This document shows positions 55,410 through 64,000 of a stretch of 64,000 bases of DNA, one piece after another. A program made the translations under genes and the position numbers. Origin of the DNA: Alopecurus myosuroides (lineage: Eukaryota > Streptophyta > Magnoliopsida > Poales > Poaceae); assembly GCA_028641055.1 (NCBI GenBank), contig CM054057.1, forward strand, positions 726,116,484-726,180,483, in the 5' to 3' direction. Numbering within the stretch: the first letter of the stretch is position 1; every line of letters starts with the position of its first letter. Below the pieces are notes generated by a model. That model did not search any database, was not told the origin of the DNA, and was given only the letters and a program-made list of their open reading frames with translations.

Positions 55410-55474
55410 ACTACGCTTACGAGGATCCCCGTGATGGCTACTACGTGGAGTTTGACGAGGCTGCTGACGAGTAG
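55410..55474 (+). other. LTR terminal exon-like segment with stop codon
   Basis: After GGTTTCCGCAG the open phase reads DYAYEDPRDGYYVEFDEA and ends ADE-TAG. Its phase continues exactly from the exon-like segment 54113-54190. The 5' LTR counterpart is cut by the truncation after DYAYEDP. Confidence 0.45.
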
Positions 55475-55944
55475 ATAGCGGACCTGGGCAGGAGCCGAGA
55501 TATCGTGGATGGGCTCCGTCTTTTCGTTTCTGGCCTATTAGGCCTGTTTGGATCTTGTCTGTACTCAGACATTTTGGATGCTTCCGCTGTGTTGTAATGA
55601 TGATATGTTGGGACATGTGTCCTCTGGATGATTGTATTTGCTATCTCTGCTCTAGTGAGAGCTATTTGCAACTTATTTCAATCTTTTGTGTCTTAGAGAT
55701 ATGTTGTGATATCAGTTGTTCTAATGCCGTTGACGTACCCTATGTGTATGTTATGAAGTACGTCAACGGAAGTGTCCTGATTTCTATGGGATGGTTTGCG
55801 CAGACGATGGATAGTAGAGAATGGTTGTCACACGTTTACGTGTTGGCCTGCTCATATTGAGATGCGGGTGCCGGTATGCCCCGTAAGCCATTTGTTCTAC
55901 TATCTAGCGGACTGTGAGTATCCTCTAGAAGTCCGGGTGCGACA

Positions 55945-57601
55945 TATGTCCACACCAAGCATCTCCCCAAAAATAAGTTTTTTCTCCATTACCTACCACC
56001 ATAACCCTCCCTTGCAAGTACACTTGTCTAACATGTAAAAGGTCAAACCAGAAGGCAGAATCCATTGTTCTGTGTTTGACTTGAAAAATGCCCCCCCCCC
56101 CAGCTAAATACTTTGCTCTCATGAACTCCTGCCAAGGACCATCACCAGCCTCCAGTTTCCACCACCATTTACACATAAGACTTATATTGAATCTTGCAAG
56201 ATTTTTGATGCCCAAGCCACCTTTAGTTCTAGGTTTACATGTAAGATCCCAAGAGACCAAGTGATACCTCCTCTTTGCAGGACTGCTCTGGCATAAGAAG
56301 GCTCTTCTCGGTCTATCCAGTTCTTCAAGAGTGGTTTTGTGTAACAAGAACATAGAAATGTGGTATACAGCAACAGATGAAAGACACACACCTGTTCTGA
56401 TTACTCTGCCCCCAATAGACAGAGCACCACTCATCCAACCCTCCATCATTCCTTTCACCTTCTCTCCTAAAAACTTCATGTCCTGAACAGAGTTCCTTCT
56501 TGCATTAACAGGAACACCCAGATATTTAATAGGCCAACTACCCTTCTGACAGTTGAATAAGTCAGCATAATCCTGCAACTTGGAATCATCCTCCTGGATT
56601 AACATGACCTCACTTTTTTCAAAGTTAATCTTGAGCCCAGACATGCTCTCAAAAATGTACATCAACAGTTTAAGGTTTCTGGCCACCTCAACATCATCTT
56701 GAATAAGAAAGATTCTATCATCAGCATACTGTAAAATAGCCACACCTTTATCAACAAAGTGTTCAGCTAAACCCACCACCAGCCCTGCATCTTGAGCTTT
56801 ATGAACCATTTTGGAAAGATTCTCAGCTGCAACATTAAACAGGAAAGGAGACAGTGGATCCCCTTGCCTTACACCTTTGTAGCTACAGAAGTAAGGGCCA
56901 ATTGTGTCATTAATTTTGACACTAAGGGTCCCGTGAGTCACAATACTCCTGAGCTAACCCATCCACTTCTCACTAAACCCTTTTTGTTTATAAGTCTTGA
57001 ACAGGAACTCCCAATTAACTTTATCATAAGCCTTTTCAAAATCTATCTTAAGGACTACACCCTGCTTTTTCTTGAATTTTTTCTCTCTCAAAATTTCCTG
57101 GAGCAGTTCCACTCCATCCATAATGTTCCTCCCTTTTATGAAAGCAGATTCACACTGATTGCTAATCTTGCCCATGTAAGGTTCCAGCCTGGAAGTCATT
57201 GCTTTAGAGAAAATTTTAAACAACACTTGCAGCAAACAAATTGGCCTGTACTTCTGAATTCTGTCTGCATCCTCCCCCTTTGGCAGCAAAGTAATGATGC
57301 CATAGTTAATTCTAGCTAAATCCAATCTGTGATTAAAAAAATCCTCAAAAAGTAAGATCAGATCCTTTTTGATAATAGGCCAGCAAGCCTGATAGAATTC
57401 AATAGGAATTCCATCAGGCCCAGCTGCCTTGTTCTTTTCCATTGAGTCTATTACTTCTTTTATTTCATTCTCTGAGAAAGGACTGTCTAAATTCTCTCTA
57501 TCACTAGCAGATAACATTTCCTGTACCTCCCACACCTCATCATTCAAATGGATACCCTCACAACCTGACTGGCCAAACAAATTCTTGTAGAACAGTAGCA
57601 T
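55945..57601 (-). pseudogene. LINE reverse transcriptase
   Basis: Minus-strand frame with AAGPDGIPIEFYQACW, LLPKGEDADRIQKYRPICLL, KIDFEKAYDKVNW, VRQGDPLSPFLFNV, the catalytic ILQYADDRIFL and IKYLGVPVN. TAG at 56953-56955 interrupts it. The frame continues to GDAWCGH at the gypsy insertion site. Confidence 0.9.
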
Positions 57602-57701
57602 GTTCCAACAGGTTGGGAGTCCCCTGTATTATATCTTGTCCCTTTTTCAAAGAGAAAATCATTTTTATTCTCCTTCTTCCATTTGCTATTCTGTGAAAAA
57701 A

Positions 57702-58772
57702 TCATGTGTTCTTGTCACCCTTCAAGAGCCAAGTTTCACTGGACCTTTGATGCCAGTAAGCCTCCTCCTCTTCATGTAACTTGAGTAAAGCTTTCTGAAT
57801 TTGGCCCTTTCTAATCAACTGCTCACTCAACACAGGGTTGTCCTCTTCCAAATCCTCTAGTACCTGCAACTCAGCCAGTAGCTGCTTTTTAAGTCTCCTA
57901 GATTCACCTCTCAGGTTGGCACCCCAACCTTTCAGACTTTTTTTCACAAGTTTGATCTTCACCAAGAAAGCTTCCAGGTTGCTTTTTCCTCTGACAGGCT
58001 TGTTCCAGATAGATTCTATCCTGGCCAAAAAATCTGGTTCTTTCAACCAACTTTTCTCAAATCTAAACTCCTTAATTTTCACATTAGTCTTATCCATAGT
58101 ATCAATAATAATTGGACTATGATCAGAGATCTCCCTAGTGACTTTGTGCACAGTTGCTAAAGGAAATAAGTGTTCCCAACTCTTACTCATGAGAAACCTG
58201 TCCAGTTTCTCCAAAGTTGGATCTGCCTGATTATTTGACCAGGTGTACTGCTTACCTGCCATGTCAATCTCCACCAATTCATGAGTGTGAATTAAACTAT
58301 TAAACATATCCCCCCATATCATTGACCTGATTGGTTTATTCTTATCACTAGCTTTTATAAGGAGATTAAAATCTCCTCCAATCAAGAGAGGTAACTGTTG
58401 ATCAGCACAGACACTTGCCAGCTCAGTAATGAATTCCCCCTTGTCATCTTCATGTACAGCACCATAAACATTGACCCAGCACCACTCCAACTGCAGTTTA
58501 ATGTCAAACACCACTGTCTTAACATGAAACCTACCCATGGATACAGACTTCGGATTGAATTTATCTGTCCTCATGCCACACAAAATCCCTCCTGATTTTC
58601 CAACAGAGGGAAGCTGGATCAATTTTCCTGAAAAAGGCAGGAGAATAATTCTTCTTCATTGTTTCGTGAAGATCAATAAAATATACTGCATTGGATCTTA
58701 AAAAAATCCTGCAGACAGTCACCCATCCCTTTCTTGCTCACACTCCTGCAATTCCAGCTAGCACCTATCATA
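57702..58772 (-). pseudogene. LINE AP-type endonuclease
   Basis: From the ATG at 58772 (MIGASWNCRSVSKKGMGD) frameshifts occur near 58700 and 58630. The rest reads QLPSVGKSGGILCGM, LLIGGDFNLL, EKLDRFLMS and REISDHSPIII, the apurinic endonuclease motifs of plant LINE ORF2. The segment 57602-57701 links it to the reverse transcriptase. Confidence 0.85.
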
Positions 58773-58923
58773 AATACTTGGATTCTTTTTTCTTCACCTG
58801 GGACCAGTCAAAATACCACACATAGGGTGGTTATTCATGACTTTCCCTGAGGCAGCACTTGATTTGGACTGTGTGCCTCCAGAAGGGGATAAACTGGCAA
58901 TTCTCAACCTTTTTTTAGCACTC

Positions 58924-59695
58924 CTAGAAAAATAGGTACAACGCCATCATCCTGATTCCCCTTTTCTTCCCAGTCCAACAACAACACCTTATCACCTGTA
59001 TCTTGATCACAGTAGCTAATTCCACTTGCTTAGCATCAATACTATGTCTAGCAATTTCCATATCTTTAATGCAATTAATCTTAGCAAAGTTAAAACTATC
59101 AGGATTAATACCAAGTTCTAGGGCCCTATGCATTATTACATCATCATCCAGGCAAGCAAAATAATTACTAGTGGTGAGATTAGTACCTTCCAAACTCCTT
59201 GCACTAGCCTGAGCCCTAGCTCTGTCTTCAATTCTCACCTGACCATCTTGTCTGTCTTGAAGCCTAGAGCTGCATCTTATAGGTTGAGATGCTGCAGTAG
59301 AAGATTCAGGTTCCGTCACTGCAGTGGCTTGCTCTCCATCACCTGTATTCTCCATTTCTTGTGTTAGGACCACCTCAGGTTGGGAGCCATCCAAAGGGAT
59401 AACCTCAGCACGTCCAGAGGGGGCACCCATTGTAGGAAGAGCAAAGACAACAACTCCTCTAGGCAGATAAGGGACATCAGTATCCATATCAGAATTTGAT
59501 CCTCACTGGAAGATGAAGAAGAGTCCTACACTAAAATTTCGTCATCACTAGCTTGTCCCTCCATTCCCTCCTGCTCCACAATAGGTTCCAGTATGTGTTT
59601 GTATTTGCTTTTAACTCCATCCATCTTATCACTACCATTTTTAGCAAGTTTACGAATGAAAATTCTAAAAAGATGCTGCTCATTCCAGTCGGCCA
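58924..59695 (-). pseudogene. LINE ORF1-like C-terminal region
   Basis: The minus-strand start MADWNEQHLFRIFIRK (59695) runs to TAG before DSSSSSS. A shifted frame (59487-58924) holds an acidic Ser/Thr-rich linker and TSNYFACLDDDVIMHRALEL, the conserved segment that precedes the endonuclease in grass LINEs. RNA-binding motifs of ORF1 are not seen. Confidence 0.55.
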
Positions 59696-59720
59696 TTCTT
59701 TATACACATCTGTAATAATC

Positions 59721-60570
59721 AACATTTCTAATTCTCTCCTTCCCCCCTCCCCCCTATTTTCAATCACTTGTTTTCTAACACATATATACGTTGGTGTACA
59801 CGGCTTCGTCTAATTGGTTGGAACCTTTTTGGACTGTGATGTTTGGCTTTATCTTTCCTAAAATATTTTTTCTGGCTTGGCCAGCTGTTGTTTTCCTTAC
59901 TTGTTTTGTTTTGTTTTGATCGGGCCGGATAGAGACTATCAATTTTGCGTTCTGTCATGATTGGCCTTCCGATGGTTTTTGTGTTTTCCGTTTCTTTTTG
60001 CAGCCCGTCGTGAGTTCTCCTGGCGATGTTTTTCTTTATTATATCTGTTTTGCTAATTTTTGGCTTTTGGTCTCTTTACAACCTCTTGTTTGCTGACATA
60101 TGTAAGGTTTTCTTTTTGCGAAAGAAATATATGCACGTTGGTGTTGCGTGGTCTCGCATGATCCGTTAGAGCCTTTTTGGACTTTGGTGTTTGGCTTCAT
60201 CTTCTTCCAATTTGATCAGTGGTCCTGTCAAAAAAAAATTGATCAGTACGTGGTTAGGGTTCCTGCCTCTTAGTTTTGAGTTTAAGTTAAATGAGGTCCC
60301 AATAGTTGTTTAGGATATGCAAACTCATCCCACTTGTTGTAAACTGGGGCCAAGTGGTCCTAAAAGTTGCTACAAGGTGCAAATCAGTCCCAAAAGGGTT
60401 GTACAGCTGACATCCGGTAGCGTGGTTTTGCACAAAGACCCCAGAACCCTTTTTATATCAACAACAAACTGACTTCTGCTTGCCATGGGTCCCACCTATC
60501 AGGCGAGTAAAAATGTGTAAAAATAAGTAGTTGTTGGCGTTCGAACAACTTACCTCAGGTAGCGCATAAC
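59721..60570. other. Flank of the third NHL copy, no gene
   Basis: 59740-60070 aligns with 34450-34750. A block at 59770-59870 (TTGG.CTTTATCTT, CCTTTTTGGACT) recurs in diverged form at 60090-60215. The rest shows no coding potential. Confidence 0.6.
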
Positions 60571-61622
60571 CACAAGTGGAGAATGGGGCTTTTGCTCGGC
60601 GGTGAACACCCCTTTCACCCCGGCTCGGCTACGACCCTTGTGTAAAAGGGTGCAGGGCTGGGGCTGGGGCGAGCAGAGCGCCTCGTGGGGGGCCTTTTGC
60701 CCCGATTGGTGGCTCCAACCGGGGTAAAAGGCCCGCAACACATTTTACCCTGGTTGGTGGCTCCAACCGGGGCAAAAGACCCCCCACACACACTATAAAA
60801 CCCTGCCAGCCCTCTCCTCTCCTCATGCCACTCACTTGGGAGGACATATTCTAGTTATGGGGTGTGTGCTCATTTGTTTTTCACTCCTATGCACAAGATG
60901 TGTTCGATGAAATGCTCGGGAACATAACTCCATCTCAGCTCGCAGAAAACAAACATGATTTAATTTGTCCGAGCCACACTTAATGAAATAAACTTTCTCC
61001 TCCTTCTTTCCTCGTCGGTCGAGGTACCAACTTTATCCTTTGATCTGTTGATGTAACATTGGTCATTTCTCTATTCACGGTGTTCCGTAACGGTTCTTAA
61101 CTAATAATCATATAATGCAGATGAACCGGCAATGGATGTACGCTGACCGACGCTCTGCCACGTTCATGAAAGGCGTGGGTTATTTTCTCGAGGTGGCCCA
61201 AACAAACAAGCGGAATAGTTTTATGTGTTGTCCATGTGATGTATGTCGGAATCAGAAGGAACACTCTTCACACAGAGTCATCGACTTCCACCTGTTTCAG
61301 CCCGGTTTCATGCCCGGCTATAATTGTTGGACCAAGCACGGAGAAAAAAGGGTTATGATGGAAGACAACAAAGAAGAAGAGAATGATGAAAACTAGCATG
61401 ATATGTTCCCTGAATACGGTGCCGGTACTGGAATGGAAGATAACGATGAAGTAGAAGCAAAAGACCGGGCACCAGATGAGCCCATCGATGATCTTGGCCC
61501 GGACATTACGGATGCGAAGACAGAATGCGGGATTGAAAAGGTGAGGGTGAAGTTCGACCAGATGTTAAGGGAGCACAAAACATTGTTGTATCCAAATTGC
61601 GAAGATGGGCAGAAAAAGCTGG
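60571..61622 (+). mobile_element. CACTA transposon 3, 5' end
   Basis: The start CACAAGTGGAGAATGGGGC looks like a mutated grass CACTA terminus. Subterminal repeats with CAACCGGGG(C/T)AAAAG follow (60660-60790), then the transposase N-terminus at 61115. The element is interrupted at 61623 by an LTR retrotransposon; its right part is outside the window. Confidence 0.7.
61115..61622 (+). pseudogene. CACTA TNP2-type transposase, N-terminal part
   Basis: After ATAATGCAG the frame reads MNRQWMYADRRSATFMKGV, then CCPCDVCRN, VIDFHLFQPGFMPGYNCWTKHG: the transposase-associated domain at the N-terminus of plant CACTA transposases, with its Cys/His pattern. TAG at 61394-61396 interrupts the acidic linker; the same frame resumes and runs through KFDQMLREHKTLLYPNCEDG until the LTR insertion. 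The catalytic part is not in the window. Confidence 0.85.
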
Positions 61623-63428
61623 TGAAAGTGCATCTTTGCATTTGATCTCTCATGTGTTTTGGAGTTGATAACAACACCATTAAGTTTCTAACCTTGCGTT
61701 TAACTTATTTCAGGAAACATCATTTTGACACAAAAAGGAAGATCGCAGAATGACAAGGCCAGCAAAATTGTCTCTGTCGAGCGGTAGTACCGGACACATC
61801 AGTGGTAGTACCTCTCTCTCCAGTGAGTGGTAGTACCGTTGGTAGTACCGCCAGAAGTACAGCCAGAATGAAAATGGCTACTGCATCCAGCGGTACTTCA
61901 ACGGTACTGGTCCAGTAGTACCGTTGTGCCTTAGTCGATTTTGGAGCAAGCTTCTCATGGCGGTAGTACCGCTCCTTCCAGGAAGCGGAAGTACCCAGTC
62001 AAAGTACCGCCAGGGGAGTTTTCTCGCAGTAACCTTTACGGTGCTAGAGCGGTAGTGCCCTAGTACTACCGCCAACCACTTGGAGTTATTTCGAATTCGT
62101 GGCCAGCGGTAGTACCGGTGCTGGAAGTACTGCGGTACTTCCGCGGTAGTACCGCCCGCGTCCTTTGGCTGGGACCTCTCAGTACCGCTCTGATTTCCAG
62201 CGAGCGGTAGTACCGCCAAGCGTAAAAAGGGTCAAACCGCTAGTTATGAGGAGGGGGCTATAAATACCCCATCCCCTTTTTTCCAAGGCGAGCTTGAACC
62301 AGCATTGAATTCAAGCATTTATTAAGCCTCCAAAAGCTAGATCTCTCCCAAGCCCTCCACCCAAACTCGTTGATACTTGGAGGATTGAAGGAGAAGGCCC
62401 CGATGCACATCTTCACCGAGTCGTTCTTCATTTCCCTCTCATTCTCTTGAGGGATCTAGTCTAGGGTTTCCTTGTGGAGAACCTAGACTCGATTGGTACA
62501 CTTGTTGGTGATTGGTGATTGTTGGGAGCCCCCAATTTGGTTGTGGGTATGTGCCCCCAAGCTAGTTTGTAAGGGATTCGATTCCCGCCTCAAAGGGGAT
62601 CAATAGTGGAAGGTGGACTAGGCCTTTGTGGCGGGGTTCATCGGAGAATAGGATGAGGCCTTTGCGGCGTTGAGTAGACCTTCGTGGCGAGCTCACACCC
62701 CTCCAACGAGACGTTCTCCCGTACCAAGGAGAAACTCGGGAATACATCGTGTATCCGTGTGCTTCATATCGGTTACCTCGTTCGCTTCCTCCTGTACTCG
62801 TGCTCGTATTGTGTTTGTGCTTGTTCTTGTCATATAGGTAAATTCACCGTAGTTGCATTATCTAGAGAATTTACCTTTGTGTCAAGCCTAATCTTGAAGA
62901 AAAATTAAAATTGGTCGTAGCACCTATTCACCCCCATCTAGGTTCCTTTACTATCCGTTCAATTGGTATCAGAGCCTCGTCTCTTTTATCGGGCTTAACC
63001 GCCTAAGAGTTTAGTATGGCCGATGCTCCGGATGTCGTCGGTTCCGTGGAGAGTGTCTCGATGGATGATCTCAGTGATTCGAAAAATTCATTGACCTCAT
63101 CCATGGAGAGCAAAATCTATCAATTCCGAACACTCATGTTGCAATTCATGAAAGCCAAGGAACCGGAGACCTCCACTACATCCCATACGGTTGAACCACC
63201 GGAGGGTGCCAATATTGGGGAAGATGGTGAACCACTTAAAGATGCTTCCGCTAAGAACTCCACCGATAAGGGTACGGAAGGAAAAGGAGAATTCCACGCC
63301 GTCGAAGGACGCTATTCTCCCGATCCTCCTGTCCCACATCCCCATAAAATTCATAGAGGAGATCCTACTAAAATTGATGCACATTCTTTTGGTGAATGGA
63401 AATATTATATGGAAACTCACTTGAACTC
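61623..63428 (+). mobile_element. LTR retrotransposon inserted in CACTA 3 (5' part)
   Basis: The LTR 61623-62961 starts TGAAAG and ends CGTTCA, with inverted ends TGAA/TTCA. The primer binding site TGGTATCAGAGCC (initiator tRNA-Met) is at 62964-62976. The LTR is rich in GCGGTAGTACCGC repeats (61780-62220) and has a TATA box GGCTATAAATACCCC at 62256-62270. The element's gag is itself interrupted at 63429. Superfamily is uncertain; the gag start suggests copia. Confidence 0.75.
63016..63428 (+). pseudogene. Gag N-terminal part, cut by another LTR
   Basis: The ORF starts MADAPDVVGSVESVSMDD, has an acidic Ser/Thr-rich region, and reaches FGEWKYYMETHLNS, similar to the start of copia-type gag domains. 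At 63429 it runs into TGTAACATCC; the apparent C-terminus after that point belongs to the inserted LTR. Confidence 0.65.
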
Positions 63429-64000
63429 TGTAACATCCAAGTATGAAAACATTCCTTAGTGGTTCAATTTCTTGTTTACTTTCAAGCAAGGCATCATGGC
63501 ATCATCTCATTGCATTTGTTTTATTTATGTTTGCATTGTTTTCATAATGAATCAACCTTGTTTTCACACTTGTCTGTTACAATCTTTCAAACAAAGAATT
63601 GCAAAACAAAACCTCCCTTGTTTTCTAAATAATTCATTAATGTTCAACTATTAAATTGTTGCCTCAAATCATTCACTTAATTCCACCAATTAAATTCAAA
63701 TCATTTCCAATTCTCAAATCAGTACCTTTGGAAACCATAACAACTCACCAAACATTCTTCCCTCTCTAAATCATTCTACAACCCTAGGGGTAACCCTATT
63801 CAATGCATGTTTTTCTTAAAGGTTTTATTAATATCAAAATCCCTCTATTTTGATTTCAAATGCAAACTATTATTTTAAAAATCAGTTCTTGAAATCCAAA
63901 GTTGAAATGTGGTTTCTAATCACCTAAAAAGCTTAACTAAATTTTTCTGAAATTTTTCTCAACTAAACCCTTAACAGTTTTCTTCCAAAAGCATTTGCTA
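63429..64000 (+). mobile_element. Gypsy-type LTR, start only
   Basis: TGTAACATCCAAGTATGAAAA begins an LTR clearly related to that at 41959 (shared CATCATGGC, TTGCATTTGTTTT), but diverged. It runs off the window. The AT-rich sequence has no coding potential. Confidence 0.75.

Larger units (their letters stand above)
41959..55944 (+). mobile_element. Chromodomain gypsy element (Tekay/Del-like chromovirus), 14 kb
   Basis: It has LTRs starting TGTAACATCCC or TGAAACATCCC and ending TGCGACA, target duplication TATGT (41954-41958, 55945-55949), an extra ORF, gag, protease, reverse transcriptase, RNase H, integrase and a C-terminal chromodomain-like segment, in that order. The 5' LTR lacks its last 520 or so bases and no primer binding site is seen, so this copy cannot replicate by itself. 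It inserted into LINE ORF2, restoring that frame when removed. Confidence 0.9.
51512..55944 (+). repeat. 3' LTR of the chromodomain element (4433 bp), complete
   Basis: It starts TGAAACATCCC and ends GGGTGCGACA. It contains the TATA box (52277), tRNA-like block (52845-52912), exon-like segments (54113-54190, 55410-55474) and blocks nearly identical in reverse complement to the LARD-like LTRs (for example 54490-54700 versus 20390-20575). Confidence 0.9.
40874..59720 (-). mobile_element. LINE retrotransposon, minus strand, split by the chromodomain gypsy element
   Basis: Read on the minus strand: ORF1-like part (59695-58924), endonuclease (58772-57702), reverse transcriptase (57601-55945), then, after 14 kb of inserted gypsy element, the C-terminal zf-RVT region (41958-41264), a 3' UTR and a short poly(A) (T8 on the plus strand at about 40874). 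The right boundary is set by homology of 59721 onward to the cluster flank at 34440. Together the parts are about 4.9 kb, so the element is nearly full length, probably 5'-truncated within ORF1. Confidence 0.85.

Noticed and set aside
60629..60847. Minus-strand ORFs around 60550-60850
   Set aside because: They read through CACTA-3 subterminal repeats (PRLEPP words) and have no independent support.
61780..62220. Satellite DNA made of GGTAGTACCGC units
   Set aside because: The units are irregular and lie within an LTR defined by TG...CA ends and an adjacent primer binding site.

Overview
The window is nuclear DNA from a large, repeat-rich grass genome, most likely a Triticeae species (wheat, Aegilops or barley group). 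The organism is inferred from the element types: gypsy elements with LTRs of about 4.4 kb, CACTA transposons with grass-type termini, Stowaway MITEs and a Tat-lineage retrotransposon with a spliced antisense gene. Nothing bacterial or organellar was seen. Only one gene looks like an intact host gene, an NDR1/HIN1-like membrane protein gene at 31131-31745 on the minus strand. It belongs to a damaged three-copy tandem cluster (29124-29475 truncated, 31131-31745 intact, 39966-40536 pseudogene). Almost everything else is transposable elements nested in one another.

Layout. (1) 1-17681 is a three-level nest. An outer CACTA element (CACTA-2, right part 14802-17681) holds a Tat-lineage gypsy element (2344-14801, 3' LTR 14338-14801). 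That element holds a second CACTA (CACTA-1, right part 1-2343). Both CACTAs carry the same 3' module: a Ulp1-like ORF that has lost its catalytic residues, then a small intact ORF with an RNase H1 hybrid-binding/viroplasmin-type domain and a C-terminal membrane anchor. The Tat element carries an antisense gene of six or seven exons whose splice phases all agree, broken by three nonsense codons. (2) 17714-31484 is a tandem duplication of about 2 kb. Copy 1 was later opened by a 346-bp solo LTR, then by a 9.3-kb non-autonomous LTR element on the minus strand (19277-28591; two 4.4-kb LTRs around only 469 bp), then by a Stowaway MITE. Copy 2 shows the empty site. (3) 32060-34327 is a 2.27-kb CACTA derivative with perfect ends and a CGA target duplication. 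It holds a decayed 3'-5' exonuclease gene, minisatellites and a 5S-rRNA-derived block that keeps the TFIIIA control boxes. (4) 34331-40873 is diverged flank of the cluster with two MITEs, an unclassified 2-kb insertion and the third gene copy. (5) 40874-about 59720 is a LINE on the minus strand, split by a 14-kb chromodomain gypsy element (41959-55944, TSD TATGT). (6) 59721-64000 holds more flank, then a CACTA 5' end (60571), an LTR retrotransposon inserted in it (61623), and another gypsy-type LTR inserted in that element's gag (63429), which runs off the window.

How the parts relate. The non-autonomous element at 19277-28591 and the chromodomain element at 41959-55944 have LTRs of nearly equal length with shared blocks, a tRNA-like block and a similar exon-like architecture, so the second is a plausible relative of the enzyme donor for the first. 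The three-copy cluster gives paralogous empty sites that prove several insertions. Most protein genes of the elements are broken by point nonsense changes or small indels. The clear exceptions are the two small membrane-anchored ORFs of the CACTAs and the extra ORF upstream of gag in the chromodomain element. All identifications come from reading the sequence and from remembered family motifs; no database search was run.
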